Part shown: positions 1 through 8,790 of the stretch, piece after piece
Position numbering within the stretch: the first letter of the stretch is position 1
How the letters are laid out: each line of letters starts with the position of its first letter
NCBI RefSeq assembly: GCF_018129005.1
Contig: NZ_JAAEDL010000008.1
Span: forward strand, 153,848 to 217,847
Direction: 5' to 3'
Origin: Neoroseomonas eburnea
Lineage (GTDB): Bacteria > Pseudomonadota > Alphaproteobacteria > Acetobacterales > Acetobacteraceae
DNA length: 64,000 nt
Program-made: the position numbers and the translations under genes
Notes under the pieces: model-generated
The model's database searches: none
Told to the model about the DNA's origin: nothing
What the model saw: the letters and a program-made list of their open reading frames with translations, nothing else

Positions 1-563
1 TGGGTGAGCCGGATATTCGCCGCGTCGGCCACCATCTCCATCGCCAGGTGCGTCGAATTGCCGTTGCCGGCACTGGCGTAGGTCATCTCGCCCGGCCGCG
101 CCCTTGCCCGCTCAAGGAACTGGGCGACGGAGGTGATGCCGATCTGCCGGCTCGCGACCAGCATGAAGGGCGTGTTCACGACGGGTGCGACGTAGGTGAA
201 GTCGCGCGCCGGATCATAGGGCAGGTTCGGGTAGAGGAAGGGGTTGAAGGCGAACATCGACACGCCGGCGAGCATCACCGCATGCCCATCCGGACGCTGC
301 TGCTTCAGGTAGGCCGCGGCGATGTTGCCGTTGGCCCCGCCGCGGTTCTCGACGACGACGGGTTGTCCGAGGTCGCGCGCCATGGGCTCGGCGAGCAGCC
401 GCGCGATGATGTCGGTCAGGGTGCCGGCGGCGAGCGGGACGACCAGGCGGACTGGCTGGTGCGGAAAGCCTTGCCTGACCTGGGCGATGGCCGGACGGCT
501 GCTGCTCGTGCCGACGGCCGCGACGGTGCCGGCAAGGAGCCGGCCCAACTCACGCCTGTTCAT
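1..563 (-). CDS. Bug-family (TctC-like) periplasmic solute receptor, 3' end outside window
   Basis: The minus-strand reading frame starts at an ATG at 563 and runs off the left edge, giving about 187 residues. The N-terminus (MNRRELGRLLAG) looks like an export signal with a double Arg, followed by the Bug hallmark segments PVRLVVPLAAGTLTDIIAR, QPVVVENRGGANGN and YDPARDFTYVAPV. These define the fold that binds small carboxylates in the periplasm. The C-terminal lobe is missing. It is divergent from the TetR-type gene at 714, with a palindrome between them. The ligand is unknown. Family assignment is firm. Confidence 0.88.
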   Translation of the reverse strand, partial: MNRRELGRLLAGTVAAVGTSSSRPAIAQVRQGFPHQPVRLVVPLAAGTLTDIIARLLAEPMARDLGQPVVVENRGGANGNIAAAYLKQQRPDGHAVMLAGVSMFAFNPFLYPNLPYDPARDFTYVAPVVNTPFMLVASRQIGITSVAQFLERARARPGEMTYASAGNGNSTHLAMEMVADAANIRLT

Positions 564-599
564 GGTGCTGAGTCCTTCCGCCCTGTGTCTTTTAGATAA

Positions 600-617
600 A
601 AACAGGCTGGACTGTTT
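600..617. promoter_or_regulatory. Inverted repeat in divergent promoter (candidate TetR operator)
   Basis: Half-sites AAACAG and CTGTTT are perfect inverted repeats separated by six bases. They lie between the Bug receptor start (563, minus) and the TetR-type gene (714, plus). The position and symmetry fit an operator for the adjacent TetR-type protein; binding is inferred. Confidence 0.4.
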
Positions 618-713
618 GGGATTTTGAGTCAACATCCAGCCGGCGCGAACCTACCTAACCTCGGCCGGCGCATCGCAGCGCGCCGAGCCGCGACAACTGG
701 AAGACGGCAGCGG

Positions 714-1391
714 ATGGACAGGACCCCGGCGAAGAACGCGCCCGACGCGCACCTCGCGGCGCAGGGGGAGCCCGCCACAGGCAAGCAGGCGCGTCGGTCG
801 GCCGAGATGCGTCGGCGCCTCTGCCAGGCTGCTTTGGATGTGCTGTGCGAGGTCGGCTACGAATCCCTCACGACGTCCATGATCGCGGCGCGCGCCGGTG
901 TCTCGCGCGGGGCGCAAACGCACCATTTCGCCACCAAGGCCGACATGCTGGTCGCCGCCTTCGAGCACCTGCTCCAGAACTGGGAGGAGGCGCGGCAGGA
1001 GGCCTTCGGCGGAACTGACCTGCGCGACGTTCCCTTCGAGGTCTACCTGCGCTTCGTATGGCGGGAGATCTTCAGCAAGCCGAGTTACATCGCTGCGCTG
1101 GAGCTGATGCTGGCCGCGCGTGTGGACAAGGAGCTCGGCGAAAGGCTGCGCCGGGCGCTCGATTCGCCGGCGAGCCAGCGAAATCTCCGATGGCACCAGA
1201 TCCTCCGCTTTCCCGATGTCAGGAAGGAGGAGCAGTTCCAGCACATGACTCTCTGCCTGCTGCGCGGCATGGCGATCCACACCAGCTTCAATCGCAGCGA
1301 CGATGTCAACGACGCCATTCTCGACGCGTGGATCGAACTTGCGAGCAAGGTCATCGCGCTGGAACGGCCCGACGACACCACCGTTCGCTGA
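714..1391 (+). CDS. TetR-family transcriptional regulator
   Basis: The protein has 225 residues. After a basic, flexible N-terminus comes a TetR helix-turn-helix: ALDVLCEVGYESLTTSMIA, then ARAGVSRGAQTHHF and a following KADMLVAAFEHLL helix. The C-terminal half is the usual helical ligand and dimer domain. ATG 714 is chosen because GGAAG lies about ten bases upstream. A TTG at 624 in the same frame would add 30 low-complexity residues and has no ribosome-binding site. Divergent orientation to a Bug receptor suggests control of that receptor; the inducer is unknown. Confidence 0.85.
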   Translation: MDRTPAKNAPDAHLAAQGEPATGKQARRSAEMRRRLCQAALDVLCEVGYESLTTSMIAARAGVSRGAQTHHFATKADMLVAAFEHLLQNWEEARQEAFGGTDLRDVPFEVYLRFVWREIFSKPSYIAALELMLAARVDKELGERLRRALDSPASQRNLRWHQILRFPDVRKEEQFQHMTLCLLRGMAIHTSFNRSDDVNDAILDAWIELASKVIALERPDDTTVR

Positions 1392-1515
1392 AGCCCCTCC
1401 GCCTGTTCGAGACTTGCCACGGTGCCAACGGTGGCGGATAGCGGCTGACGGCATCTGATCGCCTGCCGCCATGTGCGCCACCCTCTGCCCCAATCGATGA
1501 ACCGCCCGAGCTGCG

Positions 1516-1948
1516 GTGCAGTTCCACGGCGGTGCCGTCGAACACTGGTGCGGACGGATTGCGGCACATCCCCTCGGGATCGTGGCCTGGGACGATGTGA
1601 TGCGCGCTCGGCCCGATGGCGCGCAGGTGGTCGAGGTGCTCCAGCATGGCGCCGAGGTGAAAGGCGGTCGCATGGGGCCGGCCGGTCTCCACGCGCCCGT
1701 TCGAGTGCGTGACGTCGGAGGCGAGCACGACGCGACCGCGCACAGGGTTCACCCGGACGCACTGCAGCCCCATGGAATGTCGGCCGATCGCGCGCAGGGA
1801 GATGGCGGGCGTGAGGTGGGCATCGCCCGTGCAGAACCCGGCGCGGCCCGGATAGATCATGCAGACGATGCCCGCCACGCCTTCCGCTTCGAAGGAATGG
1901 TGCAGCTTCCTCGTTCACCATAGCCCAGACGAAGTGGTCCACGGGCAT
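1516..1948 (-). pseudogene. MBL-fold (AHL-lactonase-like) hydrolase remnant, internally deleted
   Basis: Two pieces of one metallo-beta-lactamase-fold family appear in different frames. The piece from 1948 reads MPVDHFVWAMVN, a typical N-terminus of AHL-lactonase-like proteins. The piece from about 1905 down to 1516 reads the C-terminal half (HHSFEAEGVAGIV, FCTGDAHLTPAISL, VVLASDVTHS, HIVPGHDPEGM). The central part carrying the HxHxDH zinc motif is absent and the frame changes, so no active enzyme can be made. An intact relative is at 53461-54222. What follows the family C-terminus is unrelated sequence. Confidence 0.7.
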
Positions 1949-1958
1949 CGGGGCATCC

Positions 1959-2548
1959 GGCGCGGCCCACGCCGAGGCAGCTCCCGAGAAGCTCTGCCGA
2001 GGCTGCCATGATCTCGCGCGGCTCGATCAAGCCGTGCAGGCGTTCGCCCAGGTCGATCTGGAAGCGGAGCCGCCGCTCAGCAAGACGCCGGTCCTTGGTC
2101 TCGAGCAGCACGCACAGAACGCCACCGACGTCGCCCGTCTCGTCGCGGACCGGCAAGCAGGAGAAGGTCCACCAACCCGCATCGCCGCGGCCATCGCGCT
2201 CCATGACGATTGGCTGGTCTTCCAAGGAACTGCCTTTACCGGCGAGTGCAAGCGCCACGATGGGTCCGACGATGTCCCGGGACTCGGACCAGACGTCCTG
2301 AAGGGGCCGACCCAGGGCATTCGGCTTGCTCCCGAGGATCGGCAGATAGGCATCGTTATGGAGGCTGATGAGCTCCGCACCCCCGGCCAGGTAACCCGGG
2401 AAGCCGGCGTTCCACATGATGCTCAGGGAGGTCGCAGGGATTGCGGCCAGGTTTCGGTCGGGCCCAGCGGCGATTTGGCCCAGTCATGCGCCTGCACCCG
2501 GGCGCCCATCTCACCGCCGCCCGTCAGAAACCGGGCGACACCGGCCAT
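1959..2548 (-). pseudogene. PAS/GAF sensor histidine kinase, frameshifted N-terminal remnant
   Basis: From an ATG at 2548 the frame reads FLTGGGEMGARVQAHDW and SPLGPTETWPQSLR, the usual N-terminus of PAS-containing HWE-type kinases. After a frameshift near 2428 it continues as NAGFPGYLAGGAELISLHND (PAS core), GWWTFSCLPVRDETG (PAC region) and the start of a GAF domain (LGERLHGL, AELLGSCLGVGRAG). The sequence then runs directly into the MBL-fold remnant, so the rest of the GAF domain and the whole kinase core are gone. Confidence 0.7.
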
Positions 2549-2932
2549 GGCTACCCTCCTGCCCCAACGACAAAGCTTGACTGATTTTCCTGGACGCGGG
2601 TAGGCGCAAGTCACCCTTTGCCGCGGCTTTGGCGTGGTATTCGGTGGGCGGCAGACGGCCCGGACGTACCTGCGGCGGGGCGTGCCGGATGCCGAGGGAC
2701 GGACTCCTGCGCACGGCGAGCGACCTTCGTCCTGGTGCCGCGGATGGACGACAAGGATCGCGTCTTCGCACGCTTCGAGGACGACAAGCCCGAAGCTTCT
2801 GAACGCGGTGAATGGCTCACCATCCCGCGTCGCACTGGCGCGACGGGTGGCTGAGGTCCTTCAGTTCAGCACTCTTGTGAGACCTGGCGACTGGGCAGCG
2901 ACGGCACTGTCCTCCGCCCGACGGACCAGGAT
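2549..2932. other. Unassigned intergenic stretch
   Basis: No reading frame here resembles a known family. The short open frames on both strands have no ribosome-binding site and no conserved motif. The stretch lies between the kinase remnant and the zinc-finger gene and is probably part of the same decayed region. Confidence 0.4.
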
Positions 2933-3196
2933 CTACTTGAGCTGGCTGTCCTTGCTGCCGCGCCGGTTGATTCCGAAAGTCACCGGGCGTCGATCGCGCT
3001 CAGCCTGACACCGCACGCATGTTCGCACGCCGGGGATTGCCCGGCGCCGCGCTTCGGGGATCTCCTCGCCGCATTCGACGCAATGCGTCTGGCTCGCGCC
3101 ACTTGGGATCGCCGCGCGTGCGCGAAGCACGCCGTCTGTCACCGTGTCCTCGATCTGGGTTTGTACCGCCCCGTCAGGAGCCCACCCCGTTGCCAT
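2933..3196 (-). CDS. DksA/TraR-family C4 zinc-finger protein
   Basis: This 87-residue protein starts at ATG 3196 (MATGWAPDGAVQTQIEDTV). It has the four-cysteine finger HCVECGEEIP...GVRTCVRC (CxxC-x17-CxxC) and the characteristic C-terminal RRGSKDSQLK tail of short YbiI-like members. Full-length DksA is about 150 residues and has a coiled-coil tip; this is the short TraR/YbiI type, which may act on RNA polymerase. It appears intact although its neighbours are decayed. An upstream in-frame start would add 51 residues without similarity. Confidence 0.8.
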   Translation of the reverse strand: MATGWAPDGAVQTQIEDTVTDGVLRARAAIPSGASQTHCVECGEEIPEARRRAIPGVRTCVRCQAERDRRPVTFGINRRGSKDSQLK

Positions 3197-3639
3197 CGTC
3201 CGTCTCGAGGTTGCTTTCGCTCGGAAGACATATGGTCTTGCAGCGGCACCATTCAATCTCGATGGGGTCGTGTCCCGTCCATGCGTCTTCGAGCCGAGGG
3301 TCAGTGCCAACGAAGCCGATCGGGCCTCAAGGCATCCCGATACAAGCATTCCTCAGGCTGCGGCACCGCCGGGGATCGTCGATTTCCAGCTTAGACCGCT
3401 GCTGACAAGACCAACACCGTCCGGCCGATCCCCGAGGGCGGGGAATCTTGGTTTGGCCGGGGAGCATCCCCGTTTGCCGAAGATGTGCTTCGAGAGTCTC
3501 ATCTACGACGATCGATCAATGAACGCAGCCGATGCTGCTCTGGTGCCAGATCTTGCCAACAAGGTGATCGTCGCTGCTCGGGAGGTGCTGGTCGCCGCAT
3601 GGACCGAGAGCCGTATCGACGCGGAACGCGTTCACCAGG
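3197..3639. other. Unassigned stretch, no supported gene
   Basis: Several overlapping frames are open, but none has recognisable motifs or a ribosome-binding site. The end of a degraded PsiE-like sequence may reach into the right part. No RNA gene or repeat was seen. Confidence 0.35.
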
Positions 3640-4013
3640 CGCTCATTGACCTGCTTCAGGCGGTAGTGGACGCGGGTCAGCCTGACGGCACCAGCCTCGA
3701 GCATGGCGATTGCAGCCAGGGTGGACCCTGAGAGGTTGCTGAACCTCAGGCCCTGATTGGCGCTGGAACGCGCCGGCAGGATCGACATCCCCGACCATCT
3801 GGGCGATCTCGCACGGGCGATCGAGCGCGCCTTGGTCGTCGTCCAATGGCGAAGGTCAGGGCGCCGAAGGCATCGCGCTGGGCACACCACCTGTTCGAAC
3901 CGCTCGTAGATGGTCATCATCGGCCAGGCATTGCGTGTCGTCCGGAGCGTGCCGGAGGCCGCGACCCGGTAGCGCTCGAGGAGCGCGGCGGCCTGCGGTC
4001 GATCTGCGCTCAT
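3640..4013 (-). pseudogene. Possible PsiE-like membrane protein, decayed
   Basis: The start at 4013 reads MSADRPQAAALLERYR and then MMTIYERFEQVV, which resembles the entry into the first membrane helix of PsiE-type (phosphate-starvation-inducible E) proteins. The frame then loses hydrophobicity, and a possible later segment (LSGSTLAAIAMLEAGAV) reappears downstream in poor register. No frame gives four continuous membrane helices. I read this as a frameshifted relic. The family call is weak and rests mainly on the N-terminal segment. Confidence 0.3.
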
Positions 4014-4248
4014 GCCCGCACTCCCGGTTGTCGGTTCTTCGCTCGCCCTCCTCACCCGACACTGCGGATCGGCGATCAGCGCGATCCGGCAGCGCAGCTT
4101 GCATGCAATATCGAGATGGCGGACAGCGCGCAGCCTAGCACCGGACAAACCCGGCGCGGCACGGCTGCCGGAATAAATTGCGTCGCTGCCCGGCCAAGGC
4201 GGGGACAGGCTTTCCGGCTGCATGCGGCGAGCCGGTGCCCCAGCATGA

Positions 4249-5982
4249 TCAGGGCAGTGCCGTCGCGTGGTCCGCTGGCGGCCGTGGCAGGCCGAGCAGC
4301 TCCGGGTTCAACCCGGTGCGGACCTCCGTGATGCGTGCCGCGATCTCGTCCGTGGGGAGGCCGAGCGCAATCAGCACTTCCTCCGCAAGCGCCAGGCCCG
4401 CGGCGAGGTTCTCCGGCAGGATGCGCGACGCGCCGGCCTCGATGAGCGGCCGCAGCCCGACGGCGTCGTCGGTGCTCACGATGGCCGGCACCCTGGGCGC
4501 GGCGATCCGGAGGCGGCGCAGGAGTCGCTCGGTGGGGTGCTCGGGCAGGGTCGTCGCAACGATCCGCGCGCGCCCGACGGCGACGGCCCGCAGGATGGAG
4601 AGCCGCGTGGCGTCGCCGAACACGGCGCGGTGGCCGTGCTCCTGGGCCAGGCGCAGACGCTCGACGTCCCGCTCGATCACGACGTAGGGCACGGCGCTCG
4701 CCCTGAGCGCTGCCGCCACCAGGCGCCCGACCCGACCATACCCGCACACGACGGCGTGGCCCGAAAGCCCCGCGCAGGACTCGGCGATGGCGGCCTCGTC
4801 GATTTTGGTGCGGGCCTCGGCCCAGCCCAGGAGCGCGGCGACCTGGCCGCTTCGCTGTATGAGGAGGGGCGCTATCACCATGCTGAGCGCGACGGTGACG
4901 AGGACGAGCTGACCCGCCGCGGCATCAAGCAGCCCGGCCGCAAGCGCCTGGGCGACGATCAGCAGCGCGAACTCACCCCCGTGAGCGAGCACCAGGCCGG
5001 CGCGCAGCGCAGGCGCCGCCGCCCACCCGGCGATCCGCGCCACGGCGAAGACGATCAGCGCCTTCGAGCCGACCAGCAGCAGCACCGCGCCCAGCACGAG
5101 CAGCGGGCTCGCGGTGATCGCGCCAGGATCGAGCGACATGCCGACGGTAAGGAAAAAGAGGCCGAGCAGCATATCGCGGAAGGGGCGGATCTCGTCCTCG
5201 ACCTGGTGGCGGAAATCGCTTTCGCCGACCAGCATGCCCGCAAGGAAGGCCGCGATGGGCAGCGACAGCCCGGCCACGTGCGCGGCATGGGCCGAGGCCA
5301 GGATCAGCAGGAGTGTCACCAGCTGAAACAGCTCGTTGGACCTGGTGCCGGCAACCCATTCGATGGCACGGGCGAGCGCGCGGCGGGCCAGCAGGGCCGT
5401 GGCGACGAAGAGCACGACGGCAACGGCGCTTCGCGTCACCCCCTGAAGCGTGTCAGCCTCGCCGCCTCTCCCGTGCAGTGCGTCCACCACCACGAGCACC
5501 GGCAGCGTGGCGAGGTCCTGGAACAGCAGGATTCCGAGCGCGATGCGGCCGTGCCGGCTGTTCAGCTCATCCTGGTCGGACAGCTGCTTGGCGGCGATGG
5601 CGGTCGAGGACATCGCGGCCGCGGCGCCGAGCACGAGGGCGGCGACCCAGCCGGCGCCCGCGAACCAGGCCACCGTCGCGGCAAGCGCGGTCGTCGCGAC
5701 GACCTGCAGGCCTCCCAGGCCGAACACCACCGTGCGCGCCGCGATCATGCGCGGCAGCGAGAACTCCAGCCCGACGATGAACATCAGCAGGGCAACGCCG
5801 AGTTCGCCGAGAAAGCGGATGCCCTCGGTGGCACCCAGGAGGTTGAAGCCATGCGGACCGACCAGCAGCCCCGCCGTCAGGTAGCCGATGATCGGCGAGA
5901 AGCTCAGCCGCACGAGCGCGGCGACGACCACGAAGGAGGCGGCGGCGATGACGAGCATCTCGAGGATGAGGTGGTCGGCCAT
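4249..5982 (-). CDS. Kef/CPA2-type monovalent cation:proton antiporter with TrkA-N domain
   Basis: The protein has 577 residues. Residues 1-380 form about 12-13 membrane segments of the Na+/H+ exchanger (CPA2) fold, with SPIIGYLTAGLLVGPHG, GVALLMFIVGLEFSL and LGILLFQDLATLPVLVV. Residues about 410-530 form a TrkA-N Rossmann domain (HAVVCGYGRVGRLVAAALR) that binds NAD(H) or a related nucleotide. This is the YbaL/KefC architecture, which moves K+ or Na+ in exchange for protons across the inner membrane. ATG 5982 is preferred because GGGGA lies ten bases upstream; a TTG at 6012 has no such site. Confidence 0.88.
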   Translation of the reverse strand: MADHLILEMLVIAAASFVVVAALVRLSFSPIIGYLTAGLLVGPHGFNLLGATEGIRFLGELGVALLMFIVGLEFSLPRMIAARTVVFGLGGLQVVATTALAATVAWFAGAGWVAALVLGAAAAMSSTAIAAKQLSDQDELNSRHGRIALGILLFQDLATLPVLVVVDALHGRGGEADTLQGVTRSAVAVVLFVATALLARRALARAIEWVAGTRSNELFQLVTLLLILASAHAAHVAGLSLPIAAFLAGMLVGESDFRHQVEDEIRPFRDMLLGLFFLTVGMSLDPGAITASPLLVLGAVLLLVGSKALIVFAVARIAGWAAAPALRAGLVLAHGGEFALLIVAQALAAGLLDAAAGQLVLVTVALSMVIAPLLIQRSGQVAALLGWAEARTKIDEAAIAESCAGLSGHAVVCGYGRVGRLVAAALRASAVPYVVIERDVERLRLAQEHGHRAVFGDATRLSILRAVAVGRARIVATTLPEHPTERLLRRLRIAAPRVPAIVSTDDAVGLRPLIEAGASRILPENLAAGLALAEEVLIALGLPTDEIAARITEVRTGLNPELLGLPRPPADHATALP

Positions 5983-6107
5983 CGCAGGCTGTCCCCGGTT
6001 ATCACCGCACAAGGATGCACCTTAGCAGAGGTGCAGGCGCTTCTGTCGGGCCCGCGTCGCGATCAACCCTGCTTCCGGGGCAGGCGCGGCCGCCGTAGCG
6101 TTGCGCG

Positions 6108-7013
6108 ATGGACCGGCTGACCGCGCTGCGGCTCTTCCTGCGGACTCTCGATCGCGGCGGCATCGCCGCGGCGGGGCGCTCGCTCGGGCTGTCGGCGACA
6201 GCAGCGTCGCGGGCGCTGCGCGAATTGGAGGACGACCTCGCGCTGCGGCTGTTCGACCGCACGACGCGCCATGTCGCGCCGACCGAAGCGGGGCGGCGCC
6301 TGGCCGCCCGCATCATGCCCCTGCTCGAGGGCCTCGACGCCGCCATGGTCGAGGCGCGCGAGATGCACGAGGAAGCGACCGGCACGCTACGCATCGTCGC
6401 GCGGCGCTCCTATTCGCTGCGCCATGTGGTGCCGCATCTCGCCGGCTTCCGCGCCGCGCATCCGCGGGTGGAGATCGATCTGGAGCTGACCGAGCAGACC
6501 GGGCTGGTGCCCGCGCATGGGGTGGACCTGGTGATCCGCCTGGGTCTGCCGGCGGGAAAGTCGTTCACCGGGTACCGGCTGGCATCGGGCCGGCGCATCC
6601 TGTGTGCCAGCCCCGGCTACATCGCAAGGCACGGCGCTCCGGCCTCGCCCGACGCCGTGCTGCAGCACCCCTGCCTGACCTATCGCGAGGCCGATGAGGC
6701 GCCGGTCTGGGTATTCACCACCGCCGACGGCGCGCGGCGGGAGGTCACGGTGTCCGGGCCGTTCCGCTCCAACAGCGGGGAGGCGCTGCGCCAGGCCGCG
6801 CTGGATGGCATGGGCCTGGTGCTGCTGCCCGAATGGATGGTCGGTGACGATGTCGCGGCCGACCGCCTGACGGCACTGCTGCCCGGATTTCCTGCCTGGC
6901 CCGGCCCCTACCAGGCCGAGATCCACGCCGTGCATCTCCGCGCCGATCGGCTTCCGGCCAAGATCGCGGCCTTCGTCGCGCATCTGCTCGCCGTCGCGGA
7001 TCCTGCCGCCTGA
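6108..7013 (+). CDS. LysR-family transcriptional regulator
   Basis: This 301-residue protein has an N-terminal winged helix-turn-helix (FLRTLDRGGIAAAGRSLGLS, RALRELEDDLALRLFDRTTR) and a periplasmic-binding-like effector domain from about residue 90 (TGTLRIVARRSYS, VDLVIRLGLPAGK). Its style is that of the CrgA/DsdC-like group acting on single genes. It reads away from the antiporter and toward the dioxygenase, so either could be its target. A terminator-like hairpin overlaps its stop codon. Confidence 0.88.
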   Translation: MDRLTALRLFLRTLDRGGIAAAGRSLGLSATAASRALRELEDDLALRLFDRTTRHVAPTEAGRRLAARIMPLLEGLDAAMVEAREMHEEATGTLRIVARRSYSLRHVVPHLAGFRAAHPRVEIDLELTEQTGLVPAHGVDLVIRLGLPAGKSFTGYRLASGRRILCASPGYIARHGAPASPDAVLQHPCLTYREADEAPVWVFTTADGARREVTVSGPFRSNSGEALRQAALDGMGLVLLPEWMVGDDVAADRLTALLPGFPAWPGPYQAEIHAVHLRADRLPAKIAAFVAHLLAVADPAA

Positions 7014-7026
7014 CGGCAGAGTGTTT
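7003..7026 (+). terminator. Terminator-like hairpin at end of LysR gene
   Basis: CTGCCG and CGGCAG form a 6-bp stem across a 5-base loop that includes the stop codon TGA. Four T residues follow within four bases of the stem (AGTGTTTTG). It may separate the LysR gene from the dioxygenase gene. The stem is short. Confidence 0.4.
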
Positions 7027-7093
7027 TGCGAAGATGCCGGCTGGCGCCGCAATGCGATGCGCCGCCAAGGTGGGGGCAGGAGGAAACGCCCCC

Positions 7094-7954
7094 ATGATCG
7101 AGACAACCCCGCTCACCCCCGTTCTCGGCGCCCGCATCACCGGCATCGACATCGCCCGCGGCGTCGACGCGACGACGTTGGCCGCGCTGCGCCATGCGCT
7201 CGACCGCTTCTCGGTGCTGGTCTTTCCCGACCAGCGGATCGACGACGCGGCGCAGATCGCCTTCAGCGAGGGGTTCGGGCCGCTCGAACGCACCCGTCCC
7301 GGCGCACCCGGGGCCGGGAGCCCGGTGATCATTCTCTCCAATATCGGCCAGGACGGCGCGATCACGCCGCCGACCGACAAGCAGGTGCTGAACAACAAGG
7401 CGAACCGGTTCTGGCACCATGATTCCTCCTTCAAGCCGGTGCCGGCGCGGGCCTCGCTGCTGTCGGCCCGGGAGATTCCTTCGGCCGGCGGGGATACCGA
7501 ATTCGCCTCCATGCGCACGGCCTTCGCGGCGCTCGACCGGGCCGAGCAGGACGCCTTGCGGGGTCGCGTCGCCATCCATGACTTCGGCTGGTCGCGCAGC
7601 CGCGTCGATCCGGCGCTGGTGACCGAGGCCGAACGCCGCCAGCACCCGCCGGTGCGCCAGGCGCTGGTGCTCGAGGAGAACCCATATGGCCCGGCCCTGT
7701 ATCTCGGCGCGCATGCCCGCAGCATCGAGGGGATGGGCGAGGCGGAGTCGCGCGCGCTGATCGATCGGCTGATGGCGCAGGCGACGCAGCCTGCCTTCAC
7801 CTACGCGCACAAATGGCGGCCGCATGACCTGGTCATGTGGGACAATCGTGCCGTGCTGCATCGGGCGACCCCCTTCGCGACGACGACGGAACGCCGCACC
7901 ATGGTGCGCACCTGCGTCGCCGGCACGGCACCGACCATCGCCGTGGCGGCATGA
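7094..7954 (+). CDS. TauD/TfdA-family Fe(II)/2-oxoglutarate dioxygenase
   Basis: This 286-residue enzyme has the iron facial triad: FWHHDSSFK gives the His-x-Asp pair near residue 110, and DNRAVLHRATPF gives the distal His near 257. RRTMVRT carries the 2-oxoglutarate-binding Arg. ATG 7094 is preceded by AGGAGG ten bases upstream, so the longer frame from 7034 is rejected. Family members hydroxylate substrates such as taurine, chlorophenoxyacetates or sulfate esters; the substrate here is unknown. Its stop overlaps the start of the GMC gene (ATGA), so the two were cotranscribed. Confidence 0.85.
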   Translation: MIETTPLTPVLGARITGIDIARGVDATTLAALRHALDRFSVLVFPDQRIDDAAQIAFSEGFGPLERTRPGAPGAGSPVIILSNIGQDGAITPPTDKQVLNNKANRFWHHDSSFKPVPARASLLSAREIPSAGGDTEFASMRTAFAALDRAEQDALRGRVAIHDFGWSRSRVDPALVTEAERRQHPPVRQALVLEENPYGPALYLGAHARSIEGMGEAESRALIDRLMAQATQPAFTYAHKWRPHDLVMWDNRAVLHRATPFATTTERRTMVRTCVAGTAPTIAVAA

Positions 7955-8790
7955 CGGCGGAGACTTTTGATGGCGACTGGGACCACATCATCGCCGGCAC
8001 GGGCAGCGCCGGCTGCGTGCTGGCCAACCGCCTTTCGGCCGATCCGCGCCGCCGCGTGCTGCTGCTGGAAGCCGGCGGGGAAGCACAGCATCCGTACCTC
8101 CGTGTGCCGGCGGGCTTTCTCAAGACCTTCCGCGATCCGCGCTTCAACTGGAACTTTGTCACCGAGCCCGGCCCTGGCGTGGACGGGCGGGCGATCCATA
8201 CGCCACGCGGGCGGGTGCTCGGCGGGTCCTCGGCGATCAACGGGCATCTCTGGGTGCGCGGATCGGCGCGGGATTTCGACGATTGGGCGCAGGCGGGTTG
8301 CCGGGGCTGGTCGCATGCGGATGTGCTGCCGCATTTCCGCAGCCTTGAGGACTGCCGCGACGATGCGCACCGCGGCGCCGGCGGGCCGCAGCATGTCTCC
8401 GACATCCCCGCGTTGCATCCGATCGTCGCCGACTTCCTGGAGGGCGGCGCCGAATGCGGCCTGGCGCGCAACCCGGACTACAACGGCGCGGCGCAGGAGG
8501 GCGTCTTCACCTACCAGCGCAGCATCCGCCGCGGCAGCCGCTTCAGCGCGGCGAGCGCCTTTCTCGCACCGGTACGTCGCCGCGCCAATCTGCGTATCGT
8601 CACCGGCGCGACGGTGCTGCGCATCGAGACGGCCGCGGGGCGTGCCACCGGCATCACCTTCACCCGTGACGGCTGCACGCTGACGGCGCATGCGAAGGGC
8701 GACATCGTGCTGGCCGCGGGCGCGATCGGGACACCGCACCTGCTGCAGGTCTCGGGCCTCGGCCCGGCGGCGCTGTCGCGGGCGCCACTG
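7951..8790 (+). pseudogene. GMC-family FAD-dependent oxidoreductase, 3' half lost
   Basis: The start ATG overlaps the preceding stop. The N-terminal FAD-binding domain is intact (HIIAGTGSAGCVLANRLS, GGSSAINGHLWVRG, and AAGAIGTPHLLQVSGLGP near residue 275). Similarity stops abruptly near 8780. The frame then stays open to 9153 through unrelated sequence, giving about 400 residues instead of the usual 530-550. The substrate domain and C-terminal catalytic His pair are missing, so it cannot be active. It presumably oxidised an alcohol linked to the dioxygenase product. Confidence 0.78.

Noticed and set aside
2618..2854. Small plus-strand gene in the decayed region
   Set aside because: No ribosome-binding site, no similarity recognised, and unusual composition that changes with each frame.
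4267..6120. Open frame of 617 codons opposite the Kef-type antiporter
   Set aside because: It is rich in Arg, Gly, Asp and Gln, has no recognisable domain, and exactly mirrors the intact antiporter gene. Long antisense frames are expected at this GC content.
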